A stretch of DNA of 64,000 bases from Thiomonas arsenitoxydans. Lineage in GTDB: Bacteria > Pseudomonadota > Gammaproteobacteria > Burkholderiales > Burkholderiaceae_C. Numbering within the stretch: position 1 is the stretch's first letter; each line of letters starts with the position of its first letter. The notes beneath the pieces are model-generated. The model saw nothing but the letters and a program-made list of their open reading frames with translations, was not told where the DNA came from and did no database searches. This document shows positions 1-11,675 of the stretch, piece by piece. The translations under genes were made by a program, and so were the position numbers. Where the stretch lies: positions 1,736,001-1,800,000 of the forward strand of contig NC_014145.1 in assembly GCF_000253115.1 (NCBI RefSeq). Reading direction: 5' to 3'.

Positions 1-503
1 TCGCGGCCTGCGTGGGCGGTGGATCGAACGCGATGGGTATTTTTTCCGGCTTCATCAATGATCCGGGCGTGCGTCTGGTGGGCGTAGAGCCCTCGGGCAT
101 CGGTCGCGAGACCGGCAAGCATGCGGCCACGCTCACCTACGGCAAGCCCGGCACGCTGCACGGCTTTCGTTCCTATCTGCTGCAGGTAGTGAAGGAGGGC
201 GAGCCCGATCCGGTGTATTCCATCGCCTCCGGACTCGACTACCCCGGCGTGGGGCCGCAGCATGCCTATCTCAAGGATCTGGGCCGCGCCGAGTATTACG
301 CCGTCGACGACGCGGCCTGCCTGGAGGCGTTCATGACCCTGTCGCGCACCGAAGGTCTGATTCCCGCGCTCGAATCGGCCCATGCCGTCGCCTGGGCGAT
401 GCAGCAGGCCGCAGTGCTCGGCAAGGACGCTGACATTCTGGTCAACCTCTCCGGCCGCGGCGACAAGGATGCGGATTTCGTCGCGGACAAGCTGGGACTG
501 TAA
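1..503 (+). CDS. trpB: Tryptophan synthase beta chain, 3' part only
   Basis: This is the C-terminal portion of the PLP enzyme that condenses indole with serine to make tryptophan, as partner of TrpA. The frame is already open at base 3 and ends with TAA at 501-503; the start lies outside the window. The glycine/serine phosphate-binding loop of the TrpB family is visible near the left edge (GGGSNAMG, about residues 5-12 of the fragment), followed by the GVEPSG and H-A-A-T-L segments and the C-terminal SGRGDKD motif. About 167 residues are present of the usual 400 or so. The upstream trp neighbours are not visible. The next gene is convergent and ends 4 bp away. Confidence 0.97.
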   Translation, partial: AACVGGGSNAMGIFSGFINDPGVRLVGVEPSGIGRETGKHAATLTYGKPGTLHGFRSYLLQVVKEGEPDPVYSIASGLDYPGVGPQHAYLKDLGRAEYYAVDDAACLEAFMTLSRTEGLIPALESAHAVAWAMQQAAVLGKDADILVNLSGRGDKDADFVADKLGL

Positions 504-506
504 ACC

Positions 507-2312
507 TCACTGCATGAACTGCAGCGACGCCAGGCTGGCGTAGAGGCCGCCGCGAGCCATGAGTTCGGCGTGGGTGCCGATGTCGATGATGCGGCCCTGA
601 TCCATCACCACAATGCGGTCGGCGCGCTGCACGGTGGCGAGGCGGTGGGCGATGACCAGGGTGGTGCGGTCGCGCATGGCGTGTTCGAGCGCGGTCTGCA
701 CATCGCGTTCGCTGGCGGCGTCGAGCGCGCTGGTGGCTTCGTCGAGCAGCAGCAGCGGGGCGTTTTTCAGAATGGCGCGGGCGATGCTGATGCGCTGGCG
801 CTGCCCGCCGCTCAAGCGCACGCCGCGCTCGCCCAGATAAGTGGCGTCGCCCTGCGGCAGTTCGCGCAGAAATTCTTCAGCCTGCGCCGCGCGGGCTGCG
901 GCCTGCACTTCGGCGTCGGTGGCTTCAGGGCGGCCGTAGCGAATGTTGTCGGCCGCGCTGGCGGAAAAAATCACCGCGTCCTGCGGCACCAGGCCGATGC
1001 GCTGGCGCAAGGCCTTGAAGTCGGCCTGCTGCACGTCCACGCCGTCGATACGGATGCTGCCTTGCTGCGCGTCGTAAAAGCGCAGCAGCAGTTGCAGCAC
1101 CGTGGTCTTGCCCGCGCCGCTGGGGCCGACTAGGGCCACGGTTTCTCCGGGTTCGATTTGCAGCGAAAAGTCGTCGAGCGCCGGTTTGTCCGGCCGCGAA
1201 GGGTAGAAAAACCGCACATGGTCGAGCACCACCGCCGAGCCGCGCTGCACCGCGGGTAGCGCGACCGGATGCGCCGGATTGCGCACGGGCGATTGCTCAG
1301 CCAGCAGTTCCATCAGGCGCTCAGTGGCGCCGGCGGCGCGCAGTAGATCGCCAAACACTTCGGCCAGCGCAGCGGCCGAACCGGCCACCAGGCCGATGTA
1401 GAGCACCGTCTGGCCCAGAACACCGGCGCTCATGCGGCCTTCCATGACCGACACCGTGCCCAGATACAGGCCATAGAGCAGGGCGCCGAACATGGCGACG
1501 ATGATGAAGGCGGTGAGCAGCGAGCGCACCTTGTTGCGGCTGACCGCGGTGCGGAATGCGGTTTCGGCCGAGTTGGAAAATCGCCGGGCTTCGTCGTCTT
1601 CGCGGGCGTAGCTCTGCACCACAGGCATGGCGGCGAGCACTTCGGAGGCCAGCGCGCTGGCGTCGGCTATGCGGTCCTGGCTGGCGCGCGACAGGCGCCG
1701 CACACGGCGGCCGATGAACACGGCGGGGGCCACCACCACGGCAATCACCACCAGCACGCCCAGCATCAGACCGGGATTGGTGATGATGAGCATGGTCATA
1801 CCGCCGATCAGCACCACCACGTTACGCAGTCCCATGGAAAAACTGGTGCCGACAACGGTCTGCACCAGCGTGGTGTCGGTGGTGAGACGAGACAGCACTT
1901 CGCCGGTTTGCGTGTGCTCGAAAAACTGCGGGCTCTGCCGCAGCACGTGGGCATAGACGGCGCTGCGCACATCGGCGGTGATGCGCTCGCCCAGCCAACT
2001 CACCATATAAAAGCGCGCGGCGGAAAACACCCCCAGCGCCACGGCCAGCCCGAACAGTCCGGCGAAATGCCAGCCTAAAGCCGCCCGGCTGGCTTGCGCA
2101 TGCAGCATGCCGGCGTCGATCAGCCAGCGTAGCGCCATGGGGAAGGCCAGGGTGCTGCCCGCAGCGAGCAACAAGAAGAGCAGCGCCACCGCAATGCGTC
2201 CACGATACGGGCGCAGAAACGGCAGCAAGCCGCTCAAGCTACGCATCGAGCGGCTGCGGGGGCGTTTGTCGGTTTGGGGGAGGGAGCGGGATGAGGCGTA
2301 TTCGGCTGACAT
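507..2312 (-). CDS. MsbA-like ABC exporter (fused membrane and ATPase domains)
   Basis: This is a half-size ABC exporter of 601 residues, expected to work as a homodimer in the inner membrane, exporting lipids or hydrophobic compounds. The N-terminal part (about residues 35-320) has six hydrophobic segments. The nucleotide-binding domain follows, with Walker A GPSGAGKTT, the signature LSGGQRQR, Walker B LLLLDEATSALD and the switch histidine in VIAHRL. The length is typical for MsbA/LapB-type exporters. The ATG at 2312 precedes a basic, Ser/Arg-rich N-terminus. The gene ends convergent with trpB, and bactofilin lies upstream on the same strand. The substrate cannot be read from sequence; lipid A flipping by a true MsbA is possible, but a general multidrug or lipid exporter is as likely. 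Confidence 0.9.
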   Translation of the reverse strand: MSAEYASSRSLPQTDKRPRSRSMRSLSGLLPFLRPYRGRIAVALLFLLLAAGSTLAFPMALRWLIDAGMLHAQASRAALGWHFAGLFGLAVALGVFSAARFYMVSWLGERITADVRSAVYAHVLRQSPQFFEHTQTGEVLSRLTTDTTLVQTVVGTSFSMGLRNVVVLIGGMTMLIITNPGLMLGVLVVIAVVVAPAVFIGRRVRRLSRASQDRIADASALASEVLAAMPVVQSYAREDDEARRFSNSAETAFRTAVSRNKVRSLLTAFIIVAMFGALLYGLYLGTVSVMEGRMSAGVLGQTVLYIGLVAGSAAALAEVFGDLLRAAGATERLMELLAEQSPVRNPAHPVALPAVQRGSAVVLDHVRFFYPSRPDKPALDDFSLQIEPGETVALVGPSGAGKTTVLQLLLRFYDAQQGSIRIDGVDVQQADFKALRQRIGLVPQDAVIFSASAADNIRYGRPEATDAEVQAAARAAQAEEFLRELPQGDATYLGERGVRLSGGQRQRISIARAILKNAPLLLLDEATSALDAASERDVQTALEHAMRDRTTLVIAHRLATVQRADRIVVMDQGRIIDIGTHAELMARGGLYASLASLQFMQ

Positions 2313-2355
2313 GCAGGCATTACAGCATGTCAGCTTTCAGCATGCAGGATGAATG

Positions 2356-2853
2356 TCAAACGGCGGATCGAATGTCGGGATCGCCTTGCGCCTGATTGGG
2401 CTCGGGCACCTGAGCCTCGTGATCGAGTTGCAGCACCTCCGGCTCTTGCGTCATGCCGGTGCGGCTGTAGCCGGTGAAATGCGCCCCGGCTTCGATGTCG
2501 AGTGATTGTGCCGTCACGTCGCCTTCGACCTGACCCTGGCCGTGAATGCGCAGTTGTTCCGTCGCGTGCACTTTGGCCTTGATGCGCCCGTGCACCAGCA
2601 CACTGCGAGCGCTGACCTGTTTGCCTTCGATCGCGCCAGTGGTGGAGACTTCGAGATCGCCATCGACCTGCACCGTGCCGAAGATCGTGCCGTCAACGCG
2701 CAGATTGCCCGCCGCGCGTAGGTCGCCATGCACCTCGCTGCCCGCACCGATGTACGTCAGCGCCGAGGGTGTGACGGCGGTCGTCGCGGCGGAGGCGGCG
2801 GCGGATTCTTTCGACCAGACATCGGTGGTCTTCGGCGTTTTCGGCTTGAACAT
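2356..2853 (-). CDS. Bactofilin family cytoskeletal protein
   Basis: This 165-residue protein has a central bactofilin (DUF583) beta-helix region, about residues 35-135, recognisable by repeated short beta strands with the periodic pattern G-D-L-x-V-x-G (GDLRAAGNLRVDG, VQVDGDLEV, VEGDVTAQSLDI). The N- and C-terminal tails are low in complexity and probably disordered, as is usual. Bactofilins polymerise without nucleotide at the membrane and localise cell-wall enzymes. The gene lies 9 bp downstream of an M23 peptidase gene on the same strand. That pairing is recurrent in bacteria (for example CcmA with Csd proteins in Helicobacter), so a role in shape or septum placement is inferred. Confidence 0.92.
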   Translation of the reverse strand: MFKPKTPKTTDVWSKESAAASAATTAVTPSALTYIGAGSEVHGDLRAAGNLRVDGTIFGTVQVDGDLEVSTTGAIEGKQVSARSVLVHGRIKAKVHATEQLRIHGQGQVEGDVTAQSLDIEAGAHFTGYSRTGMTQEPEVLQLDHEAQVPEPNQAQGDPDIRSAV

Positions 2854-2862
2854 GAGACAGTC

Positions 2863-3831
2863 CTATCGTTGGGCAAGCAGGTAGATGGTGGGGTCGAGCG
2901 TCTTGTCCCCGTAGAGCAAGGTGTAGTGCAAATGCGGGCCGGTGGAGCGGCCGGTATTGCCCGACAGGGCGATGACCTGACCACGGGTGACCGTATCGCC
3001 CGCCTTGACCCGGATGGTGCTGAGATGGCCAAACAGGCTGCGATAGCCGAAGGGATGGTCGATCACCACGCAGTTGCCATAGCCCGACTTCCACCCCGCA
3101 CTCTCGACCACGCCGTTGGCGGTGGCGTGGACGGGCGTCCCCGGTTTCACGCCGAAGTCGATGCCGTTGTGAAACTCCACGCCGCCGCCCATGGGGTTGG
3201 GGCGCAGGCCGTAATCCGATGTGATGGGCGCATCGCCATTGACAGGGTCGCCCATGGGCCGCGCCGCCTCCAGCGAAGCGAGGTGATGGGCTTGCGGCAG
3301 CAACAGACTCAGGCGCGCACCGATCAGATCGACTTCATCATGCAGCAGCGCTGGGGCATTGGCCGCGTTGAGCGGTTGGGCGATGCCGCCCTGGTTGACG
3401 TTTTTCTCCTCCACCGGAAACTGCTCGGCCCGCTTCTGCACAAATCCGCGCATGGTGGTGGCGAGGCTATCCACGCGTTGTTTGAGCGCGAGAAGATGGC
3501 TGGCCATGGCGCCGTTTTCGGCCTGTAGCCGGGCGTTGGCGCTCTGGGCGGTGGCGGCTTGCGCGGCCAGTTGATCCGCACGCTGCTGCAGATTGCCGCT
3601 GGCGACTTGGCGCCAGGCCATGAAAAACGTGACCATGAGCCACAGGGCCACGGCCGCCAGCACCCAGAAAGCCGCACGACGCAGGGCATCGAGGTCGATA
3701 CGGAAACTGTGCGCGGCATGGCCCGGCCGGGTAATGAGAATTTCCAGATGCCGCGAGTGCGCCGCCGCGCGCGGGTTGGCTGGCTTGCCGAACAGGGCGG
3801 AGATCAGGGCAGGGCGCTTGGGCAATCGCAT
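2863..3831 (-). CDS. M23 family peptidoglycan endopeptidase, membrane anchored
   Basis: This protein of about 322 residues begins with a cytoplasmic basic segment and one membrane helix (about residues 57-75). A coiled-coil region rich in Ala/Gln follows (about 80-130), then a C-terminal LytM/M23 domain. Zinc ligands are visible as H-N-G-I-D and the H-L-H of GPHLHY, so the site looks intact and catalysis likely. M23 enzymes cut peptide cross-links in murein. The ATG at 3831 was chosen because the frame extends upstream to 4044 only through atypical sequence; the chosen start puts the basic segment and helix in the expected place. The gene is the first of a pair with the bactofilin gene. Confidence 0.88.
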   Translation of the reverse strand: MRLPKRPALISALFGKPANPRAAAHSRHLEILITRPGHAAHSFRIDLDALRRAAFWVLAAVALWLMVTFFMAWRQVASGNLQQRADQLAAQAATAQSANARLQAENGAMASHLLALKQRVDSLATTMRGFVQKRAEQFPVEEKNVNQGGIAQPLNAANAPALLHDEVDLIGARLSLLLPQAHHLASLEAARPMGDPVNGDAPITSDYGLRPNPMGGGVEFHNGIDFGVKPGTPVHATANGVVESAGWKSGYGNCVVIDHPFGYRSLFGHLSTIRVKAGDTVTRGQVIALSGNTGRSTGPHLHYTLLYGDKTLDPTIYLLAQR

Positions 3832-4032
3832 GAGTGAAGAGTCTGCGGGCGGATCGTTGACAAATTCTACCCAGCGCAGGGGGCGAGCCCCCGCAAACGC
3901 GGGTGAATGGTTACAGCTTGAAACGACACAGTCGGGCGCGGCTGAAGGACGGCTGTGAGTCAGTTTTTGATGGGCCGCCAACGCAAAGTCCTGCTGGAGA
4001 CGCGGTGCAATCGCTGCCGGTATAGTGCTCGG

Positions 4033-7000
4033 ATGACTGCACATTTCCCCAGCTCTTCGGCCTCTTCCTCAGATGGGGAGAGCGCCATCCGCATCATCGG
4101 TGCGCGGCAGAACAATCTCAAGAACCTCGATCTGGACATTCCGCTGGGGCGCATTGTCGTCGTCACCGGCGTTTCGGGGTCGGGCAAGAGCTCGCTGGTG
4201 TTCGACACGGTGTACGCCGAAGGCCAGCGGCGCTATGTCGAGACTTTCTCGCCTTACGCGCGGCAGTTTCTCGACCGCATGGATCGCCCGCAGGTCGATC
4301 GCATCGAGGGCATTCCGCCGGCGATCGCCATCGATCAGACCAACCCGGTGCGCACCTCGCGTTCCACCGTGGGCACCATGACCGAGCTGGCTGATCATCT
4401 CAAGCTGCTGTTCGCCCGCGCGGCCAGACTGTACTGCCGCGGCTGCGGCGCGGAGGTGCGGCGGGATACGGCGCAGAGCATCGTCGAGGACGTGCAGCGC
4501 CGCGCGCGCCTGCTGCCGCAGGGGCTGCGCGCCGCCGTGGTGTTCGCGGTGGCAATGCCGCAGGGCATGAGCGTGGAGCACATCACCCAGCAGCTCGCCG
4601 CGCAGGGTTACACCCGCATTCTCGGCGAGCGCGACACGCCCAAAGGACGGGTGCTCGACGTGGTGCAGGACCGGCTGCGTCTGCCGACCGACGAGCCCGC
4701 GCGGCTCAGTGAGGCCGTCGAGGTGGCGCTGCGGCTGGGCCAGGGACGCATGGAAGTGCACGAGCTGCCGCGCGATGCCGAGGCCGCCGAGGGTAAAGGA
4801 GCCATCTGGCGTTATTCCTCGGATCTGCACTGCCCGGATTGCGACATCCATTACCGCGACCCCAGTCCCGGCCTGTTCAGCTTCAATTCGCCTGTCGGCG
4901 CTTGCGAAACCTGTCGCGGCTTCGGCCGGGTGATCGGCGTCGATCTCGATCTGGTGATTCCCGATGTGCGTAAAACCCTGCGGGCCGGGGCGGTGAAACC
5001 CTGGCAGACGCAGAGCTTTGCCGAATGCCAGACCGATCTGGAGCGCTACGCCGCGCAGGCCGAGATCAGGCTCGATGTGCCTTGGGCCGACCTCAGCGAA
5101 CGCGAGCGCATCTGGGTCATCGAGGGCGACCCCGATTGGCGCGGCAACTGGCAGAAGCAGTTCTACGGCGTGCGGCGCTATTTCGACTGGCTGGAGAGCC
5201 GCGCTTACAAGATGCATGTGCGCGTGCTGTTGTCCAAGTACCGCAGTTACACCGCCTGCCCCACCTGCCAGGGCGCGCGGCTCAAGACCGAAGCGTTGCT
5301 GTGGCGCATCGGCTCGAAGCTCCAGGCCGACACCGCGCTGCAAGGCGGCTACCGGCGCTTCCGCCCGGTCGGGGCGCTGTGGAGCGACGCCGTGCTCGGT
5401 GGTCTGCCAGGCTTGAATCTGCACGACGTCAATTCACTGCCGATCGAGCGCCTGCAGCGTCTGTTCGCCGATCTGGCGCTGCCGGACATGGCGCAGGCCG
5501 CCAGCAGCATGCTGCTCGACAACATCCGTTCGCGGCTGCGCTACCTGCGCGATGTCGGCCTGGGCTATCTCACCCTCGACCGTCAGTCGCGCACCTTGTC
5601 GGGAGGAGAGGTGCAGCGCATCAACCTCACCACCGCGCTAGGTACGGCGCTGACGCAAACCCTGTTCGTGCTCGACGAGCCGTCCATCGGTCTGCATCCG
5701 CGCGATCTCGACCGTCTGGGCGGTGTGCTGCATCGGCTCAAGGAGGCGGGCAATTCGCTGCTACTCGTCGAGCACGATCCCCAGCTCATGCGCACCGCCG
5801 ACTGGATGCTGGAAATCGGCCCCGGCCCGGGCGAGCGCGGCGGGCATCTGGTATTCCAGGGCACACTCGATCAGGCGCAGCGCTCAAACACGCTGACCGG
5901 CCGTTACCTCAGCGGTGAACTGAAGGTGAGCGACGCTTTACCGCGCCGACGCACCCCGCGCCGCGATGCGCAGGGCGGTCTGCTGGCGCCACGCCTCATT
6001 CTGGAAGGCGCGCGCGAGCACAACCTCAAGTCGCTGACGGTCGAGATTCCGCTGGGCTTCATGACGGCGCTCACTGGCGTGTCGGGCTGCGGCAAATCCA
6101 CCCTCATCGGCGACGTGCTGTATCCGGCGCTGGCCCGCTCGCTGGGCAAGACCGCACCCGTGCCCGGCGCTTTCGACCGCCTGCTCGGCGCCGATCAGGT
6201 GGGTGACGGGGTGCTGGTCGATCAGTCGCCCATTGGCAAGACGGCCCGTTCCAATCCGGTGAGTTTCGTCGGCGCTTTCGACGGCATTCGCGCCCTGTTC
6301 GCCGCTTTGCCCGCCGCACGCGAGCGCAGCTACACCGCGGGCACTTTCAGCTTCAACAGCGGCGACGGCCGTTGCCCCACCTGCGGCGGTTCGGGCTTCG
6401 AGCATGTGGAGATGCAGTTCCTGTCGGACGTCTACCTGCGTTGCCCCGACTGCGACGGCAAGCGCTACCGCGCTGAAGTGCTCGAAGTGCAACTTCCGGC
6501 GCAGGCCGGGTTCGCCCCGCTGAACATGGCGCAGGTGCTCGATCTCACCGTGGCCGAGGCGCTGCAGCGCTTTCGCGGCCAGTCCGACATCACCCGGACG
6601 CTGCAGGCCCTGGTGGATGTGGGACTGGACTATCTACGCCTGGGCCAGCCCACGCCAACGCTCTCAGGCGGCGAGGCGCAGCGGCTCAAGCTCGCGGGTT
6701 TTCTGGCCGAGGCCGCCAAGACCCGCGCCGGGCTGGCGCGCAAGGGCACGCTGTTCCTGTTCGACGAGCCGACCACCGGCCTGCATTTCGACGACGTAGC
6801 CAAACTGCTGCGGGCCCTGCGCAAACTGTTGGACGCCGGGCACACCGTGCTGGTGATCGAGCACAACCTTGATGTCATCGCCTCGTCGGACTGGGTCATC
6901 GACCTCGGCCCCGAAGGCGGTGACGCCGGGGGGCGGCTGGTGTTCGCCGGTCCGCCCGACGAACTGGCCGCCTGCGCGACATCGTTCACCGGCCAGGCGC

Positions 7001-9972
7001 TGGCGCGGGATGCGGCGCAACGACGGGCCGGGCAAAACCCCTCCCCACCCCAACCCTCCCCACTCAGTGGGGAGGGGGTGTTCTCCTCCTCCACGCGTGG
7101 GGGAGGCCGGGAGGGGCATCCGAAGGACGCGCGAAGCGCCGTTCTCACCTCCTCCACTTGTGGGGGAGGTCGGGAGGGGGCAGCGAACGCCTCGTCTCTG
7201 TTGCAAGCCGCCGAACCCGCTGCGACCTACTCCGCCGCTGACGAACCCGTCGGCCCGCACCTCGCCAGCGCGCTGCGCGCCGGCAAGGCTGGATTCATCG
7301 CCATCCGTCTGGCGCGTGAGCACAATCTGCGCGGGGTCGATGTGGATATTCCGCGTGGCGAGATGACGGTCATCACCGGCGTTTCCGGTTCCGGCAAATC
7401 GACCCTGGCCTTCGACGTGCTGTTCACCGAAGGTCAGCGGCGCTATCTGGAGTCGATCAATGCCTACGCCCGGCAGTTCGTGCAACCCGCGGCGCGGCCC
7501 GATGTGGAGGCCATCGTCGGCATTCCGCCCACGGTGGCCATCGAGCAACGCACCAGCCGCGGCGGGCGCAAGAGCACCGTGGGCACGCTCACCGAGGCGT
7601 ACCACTTTCTGCGACTGATCTATGCCAAGTGCGGCACGCAATACTGTCCCGACTGCAACATCCCCATCGAGCCGCAAAGCCCCGAGGCCATTGCCGCGCA
7701 ATTGCTGCGCGACTGGCGCGGTCAGCACATCGGCCTGCTGGCGCCGCTGGTGGTACAGCGCAAGGGATATTACACCGATCTGGCGGTGTGGGCGCGCAGC
7801 ATGGGCTACACCCATCTGCGGGTGGACGGCGCATTCGTGCCGACCGATCCCTGGCCGCGGCTCGATCGCTTCAAGGAGCACAGCATCGAACTCCCCGTGG
7901 GCGATGTGGTGGTGCGGGCGGAGAACGAGGAGGCATTGCGCGATCTGCTGCGGCGTGCCTTGGCACTGGGCAAAGGCGTGGTGCTGGTACTGGCGCCGCT
8001 CGATGGTTTGAAGGAGGCGATGGAAGCCGGGCAACCCGAGCCGCCGATGCGCAGCCTGCTGCTGTCCACCAAGCGCGCCTGTCCAGGCTGCGGGCGCAGC
8101 TTCCGCGAACTCGATCCGCGTCAGTTTTCCTACAACTCGCCCACCGGCTGGTGCCCCACTTGCTTCGGCACAGGGGAATTGATTGCTGGTTTCGATGCCG
8201 AGCAGACCGGCGAGGAGGCCGCCTGGGTCGAGGCCGATGGCGAGAAAGCGACGCCGCGAGACAAACCGGGCCGGGGCCGCAAGGCCGCGCCCGTGGCTGA
8301 GCCGGGCGCTCCGTCCACCTGCCCGAGCTGCCACGGCGCGCGGCTGAACCGCGACAGTCTGGCGGTTCGGCTGCGCGATCAGTCCATCGCCCAGCTGGCC
8401 GCACGCGACATCGATGCCGCCGCAGCCTGGTTCGGCGCGTTGGAACTCACCCCGCGCGAAGCCGAGATCGTGCGCGACGCCCTGAGCGAAATCCGTTCGC
8501 GCCTGGCCTTCATGCAGCAGGTGGGCCTGGGCTATCTGGGGCTGGACCGCGGCGCGCCCACGCTCTCCGGCGGCGAGGCGCAGCGCATCCGGCTGGCGGC
8601 GCAACTCGGCAGCAATCTGCGCGGCGTGTGCTACGTGCTCGACGAGCCGACCATCGGCCTGCATCCGCGGGACAACCGCATCCTGCTCGACGCGCTGGCC
8701 CTGCTCAAAGCCAAGGGCAACACCCTGGTGGTGGTGGAACACGATGAAGACACCATGCGCCGGGCCGACCATCTCATCGACATCGGCCCAGGGGCGGGGC
8801 GTCGTGGCGGGCAGGTCGTGGCCAGCGGCGCGCTGGCGGAAGTCATGGCCCATGCCGACACGGCCACCGCGCGCAGCCTGCGCGATCCCATGCCCTGGCC
8901 GCTGCAGCCGCGCCCGCTCACCCGGGCCGTCCAACCCGCGTTGCATCTGCATAGTGCGCATCTGCACAATCTGCAGGGCTTGAGCGCGCAGTTTCCGCGA
9001 GGACGGCTCACCGTGGTCACTGGGGTGTCGGGTTCGGGCAAATCCACGCTGGCCCGCGAGGTGCTGGTGCCTGCGCTGCGTCAGCGGCTCGCAGGGCATT
9101 CGGGCGAGATCGACGGCGCGGGCGATCTGACGGGCTGGGAGGGCCTGGAGCGCGTGCTCGAAGTCGATCAGTCCCCCATCGGCAAAACGCCCCGCTCCTG
9201 CGCCGCCACCTATCTGGGCCTCTGGGACGGCATTCGTCAGTTGTTCGCCGACACCGAGGAAGCGCGCATCCGCGGCTATTCCGCCAGCCGCTTCTCCTTC
9301 AACACCGGCCCCGGCCGCTGCCCGACCTGCGAGGGGCAGGGCGCGGTGAAGGTGGCGATGAACTTCCTGCCCGACGTCACCGTGCCCTGCACCGATTGCA
9401 ACGGTCTGCGCTTCAACCCTGAAACGCTCGCCGTGCGGCTGCGCGGCCGCAACGCCGGCGAGGTGCTGCAGATGGAGGTGGACGAAGCCGTCGAGTTTTT
9501 CGCGGCGCACCGCAAAATCCATCACGCGCTGCAATTGCTGCAGGACGTGGGGCTGGGTTATCTGCAACTCGGCCAGCCCAGCCCCTTTCTGTCGGGCGGC
9601 GAGGCGCAGCGCATCAAGCTGGTTACCGAGCTGGCCACCGCCGGAACCCGGCCGACGGTGTACGTGCTCGACGAGCCGACCGTGGGTCTGCACAAGACCG
9701 ATACCGAAAAACTCATTCGCGTGCTGCACCGCCTGACCGACAGCGGTCATACCGCGGTGGTCATCGAGCACGACCTCGACATGATGGCCAATGCCGACTG
9801 GCTGATCGATCTCGGCCCGGAAGGCGGCAAGGGCGGCGGGCGGCTGGTGATGCAGGGGCCAACGGCCGACTTCCTCAAGGCCGATGCGCCGGGGCATACC
9901 GCCAAGGCGCTGCGCGACGCCTGGACGCAGCATCAGGCGCAATATGGAGTGGCGCACGCCGATTTGGCTTGA
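4033..9972 (+). CDS. Double-length UvrA-like protein (two fused UvrA units)
   Basis: This 1979-residue protein consists of two complete UvrA-like halves in tandem; normal UvrA has about 940 residues. Four ABC ATPase domains are visible. Walker A motifs lie near residues 46 (GVSGSGKSS), 682 (GVSGCGKST), 1116 and 1664 (both GVSGSGKST). LSGGE signatures lie near residues 522, 877, 1511 and 1853. Each half has the UvrA zinc-finger cysteine pairs, for example CPDC...CETC and CPTC...CPDC in the first half. UvrA finds DNA damage in nucleotide excision repair and hands it to UvrB; a fused form would be a covalent dimer. The linker (about residues 1000-1050) is encoded by a palindromic repeat. The ATG at 4033 is used; the open frame upstream is not UvrA-like. 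It may be an accessory paralogue rather than the housekeeping UvrA. Confidence 0.93.
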   Translation: MTAHFPSSSASSSDGESAIRIIGARQNNLKNLDLDIPLGRIVVVTGVSGSGKSSLVFDTVYAEGQRRYVETFSPYARQFLDRMDRPQVDRIEGIPPAIAIDQTNPVRTSRSTVGTMTELADHLKLLFARAARLYCRGCGAEVRRDTAQSIVEDVQRRARLLPQGLRAAVVFAVAMPQGMSVEHITQQLAAQGYTRILGERDTPKGRVLDVVQDRLRLPTDEPARLSEAVEVALRLGQGRMEVHELPRDAEAAEGKGAIWRYSSDLHCPDCDIHYRDPSPGLFSFNSPVGACETCRGFGRVIGVDLDLVIPDVRKTLRAGAVKPWQTQSFAECQTDLERYAAQAEIRLDVPWADLSERERIWVIEGDPDWRGNWQKQFYGVRRYFDWLESRAYKMHVRVLLSKYRSYTACPTCQGARLKTEALLWRIGSKLQADTALQGGYRRFRPVGALWSDAVLGGLPGLNLHDVNSLPIERLQRLFADLALPDMAQAASSMLLDNIRSRLRYLRDVGLGYLTLDRQSRTLSGGEVQRINLTTALGTALTQTLFVLDEPSIGLHPRDLDRLGGVLHRLKEAGNSLLLVEHDPQLMRTADWMLEIGPGPGERGGHLVFQGTLDQAQRSNTLTGRYLSGELKVSDALPRRRTPRRDAQGGLLAPRLILEGAREHNLKSLTVEIPLGFMTALTGVSGCGKSTLIGDVLYPALARSLGKTAPVPGAFDRLLGADQVGDGVLVDQSPIGKTARSNPVSFVGAFDGIRALFAALPAARERSYTAGTFSFNSGDGRCPTCGGSGFEHVEMQFLSDVYLRCPDCDGKRYRAEVLEVQLPAQAGFAPLNMAQVLDLTVAEALQRFRGQSDITRTLQALVDVGLDYLRLGQPTPTLSGGEAQRLKLAGFLAEAAKTRAGLARKGTLFLFDEPTTGLHFDDVAKLLRALRKLLDAGHTVLVIEHNLDVIASSDWVIDLGPEGGDAGGRLVFAGPPDELAACATSFTGQALARDAAQRRAGQNPSPPQPSPLSGEGVFSSSTRGGGREGHPKDARSAVLTSSTCGGGREGAANASSLLQAAEPAATYSAADEPVGPHLASALRAGKAGFIAIRLAREHNLRGVDVDIPRGEMTVITGVSGSGKSTLAFDVLFTEGQRRYLESINAYARQFVQPAARPDVEAIVGIPPTVAIEQRTSRGGRKSTVGTLTEAYHFLRLIYAKCGTQYCPDCNIPIEPQSPEAIAAQLLRDWRGQHIGLLAPLVVQRKGYYTDLAVWARSMGYTHLRVDGAFVPTDPWPRLDRFKEHSIELPVGDVVVRAENEEALRDLLRRALALGKGVVLVLAPLDGLKEAMEAGQPEPPMRSLLLSTKRACPGCGRSFRELDPRQFSYNSPTGWCPTCFGTGELIAGFDAEQTGEEAAWVEADGEKATPRDKPGRGRKAAPVAEPGAPSTCPSCHGARLNRDSLAVRLRDQSIAQLAARDIDAAAAWFGALELTPREAEIVRDALSEIRSRLAFMQQVGLGYLGLDRGAPTLSGGEAQRIRLAAQLGSNLRGVCYVLDEPTIGLHPRDNRILLDALALLKAKGNTLVVVEHDEDTMRRADHLIDIGPGAGRRGGQVVASGALAEVMAHADTATARSLRDPMPWPLQPRPLTRAVQPALHLHSAHLHNLQGLSAQFPRGRLTVVTGVSGSGKSTLAREVLVPALRQRLAGHSGEIDGAGDLTGWEGLERVLEVDQSPIGKTPRSCAATYLGLWDGIRQLFADTEEARIRGYSASRFSFNTGPGRCPTCEGQGAVKVAMNFLPDVTVPCTDCNGLRFNPETLAVRLRGRNAGEVLQMEVDEAVEFFAAHRKIHHALQLLQDVGLGYLQLGQPSPFLSGGEAQRIKLVTELATAGTRPTVYVLDEPTVGLHKTDTEKLIRVLHRLTDSGHTAVVIEHDLDMMANADWLIDLGPEGGKGGGRLVMQGPTADFLKADAPGHTAKALRDAWTQHQAQYGVAHADLA
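7036..7180. repeat. Palindromic GC-rich repeat inserted in frame in the uvrA-like gene
   Basis: A stretch of about 145 bp contains a perfect hairpin with 11-bp arms at 7054-7076 (CCCTCCCCACT, one centre base, AGTGGGGAGGG). Two direct copies of a second, partly palindromic unit of about 30 bp follow, at about 7084-7116 and 7149-7180; both contain CTCCTCCAC and GTGGGGGAGG. The composition (runs of C, then G) is unlike the surrounding codons and resembles intergenic repeat families. It keeps the reading frame open and encodes a Pro/Ser/Gly-rich linker between the two UvrA halves. Confidence 0.85.
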
Positions 9973-10070
9973 GCCACGCAAAAACCCACTCTTATGTCAT
10001 ATACAAGACTGTTTCATTCCACCCTCGCCGAGGCATAGAATGCTCGGGTTACTACCGAAGGAGACCCCCC

Positions 10071-11321
<1,251 letters not shown>

Positions 11322-11339
11322 CCCTCGTTGCTGGCGCCT

Positions 11340-11485
11340 GAAAGCGCCCCCAGACCTGCCGCGTTCGCGTCAGCCCCCGAAGGGGATGAGGCCCGCGGCT
11401 CCAAGCTGCCCTGCGGCAGCTTGGACGGAGCCGAATCCGAGCAGCTTGCAAGCTGCGAGGTGGACAAGAAAACTTGGGGCGGCCC
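11340..11485. repeat. Intergenic cluster of short hairpins
   Basis: Between icd and its terminator lies a GC-rich stretch of stacked palindromes. CCAAGCTGCC and GGCAGCTTGG form a hairpin at 11401-11424. A 16-bp perfect palindrome, GCAGCTTGCAAGCTGC, is at 11441-11456. A CCCCCGAAGGGG hairpin is at about 11373-11384. No plausible gene is present. It resembles the dispersed intergenic hairpin repeats of Burkholderiales. Confidence 0.55.
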
Positions 11486-11498
11486 TGCGTTTTCTCAT

Positions 11499-11522
11499 AA
11501 GACCGCTCCGGCGGTCTTTTTT
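11499..11522 (+). terminator. Rho-independent terminator after icd
   Basis: A perfect 8-bp stem (AAGACCGC / GCGGTCTT) closes a TCCG loop and is followed directly by a run of T. It lies 178 bp after the icd stop, beyond the hairpin repeat, and could also insulate clpS from readthrough. Confidence 0.85.
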
Positions 11523-11675
11523 ATGCGGGTTGCGAGTGAGGGATCATCCGCTCTTGTTTTCTGTCGGCCCCGCCGCAGATGGATGGCTCGGATGCGGTTT
11601 TTTGTTATTCGGCCGACCTTGCGGAATTACCCTTGGCGACAACAAACCACGGCAGACCTCCCTACAATTTTGAGC

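Noticed and set aside
6664..9981. Very long open frame (over 1100 codons) on the minus strand opposite the uvrA-like gene
   Set aside because: It is the antisense shadow of a high-GC gene with strong third-position bias; the protein shows no domain and only low-complexity His/Gln/Gly/Ala-rich text.
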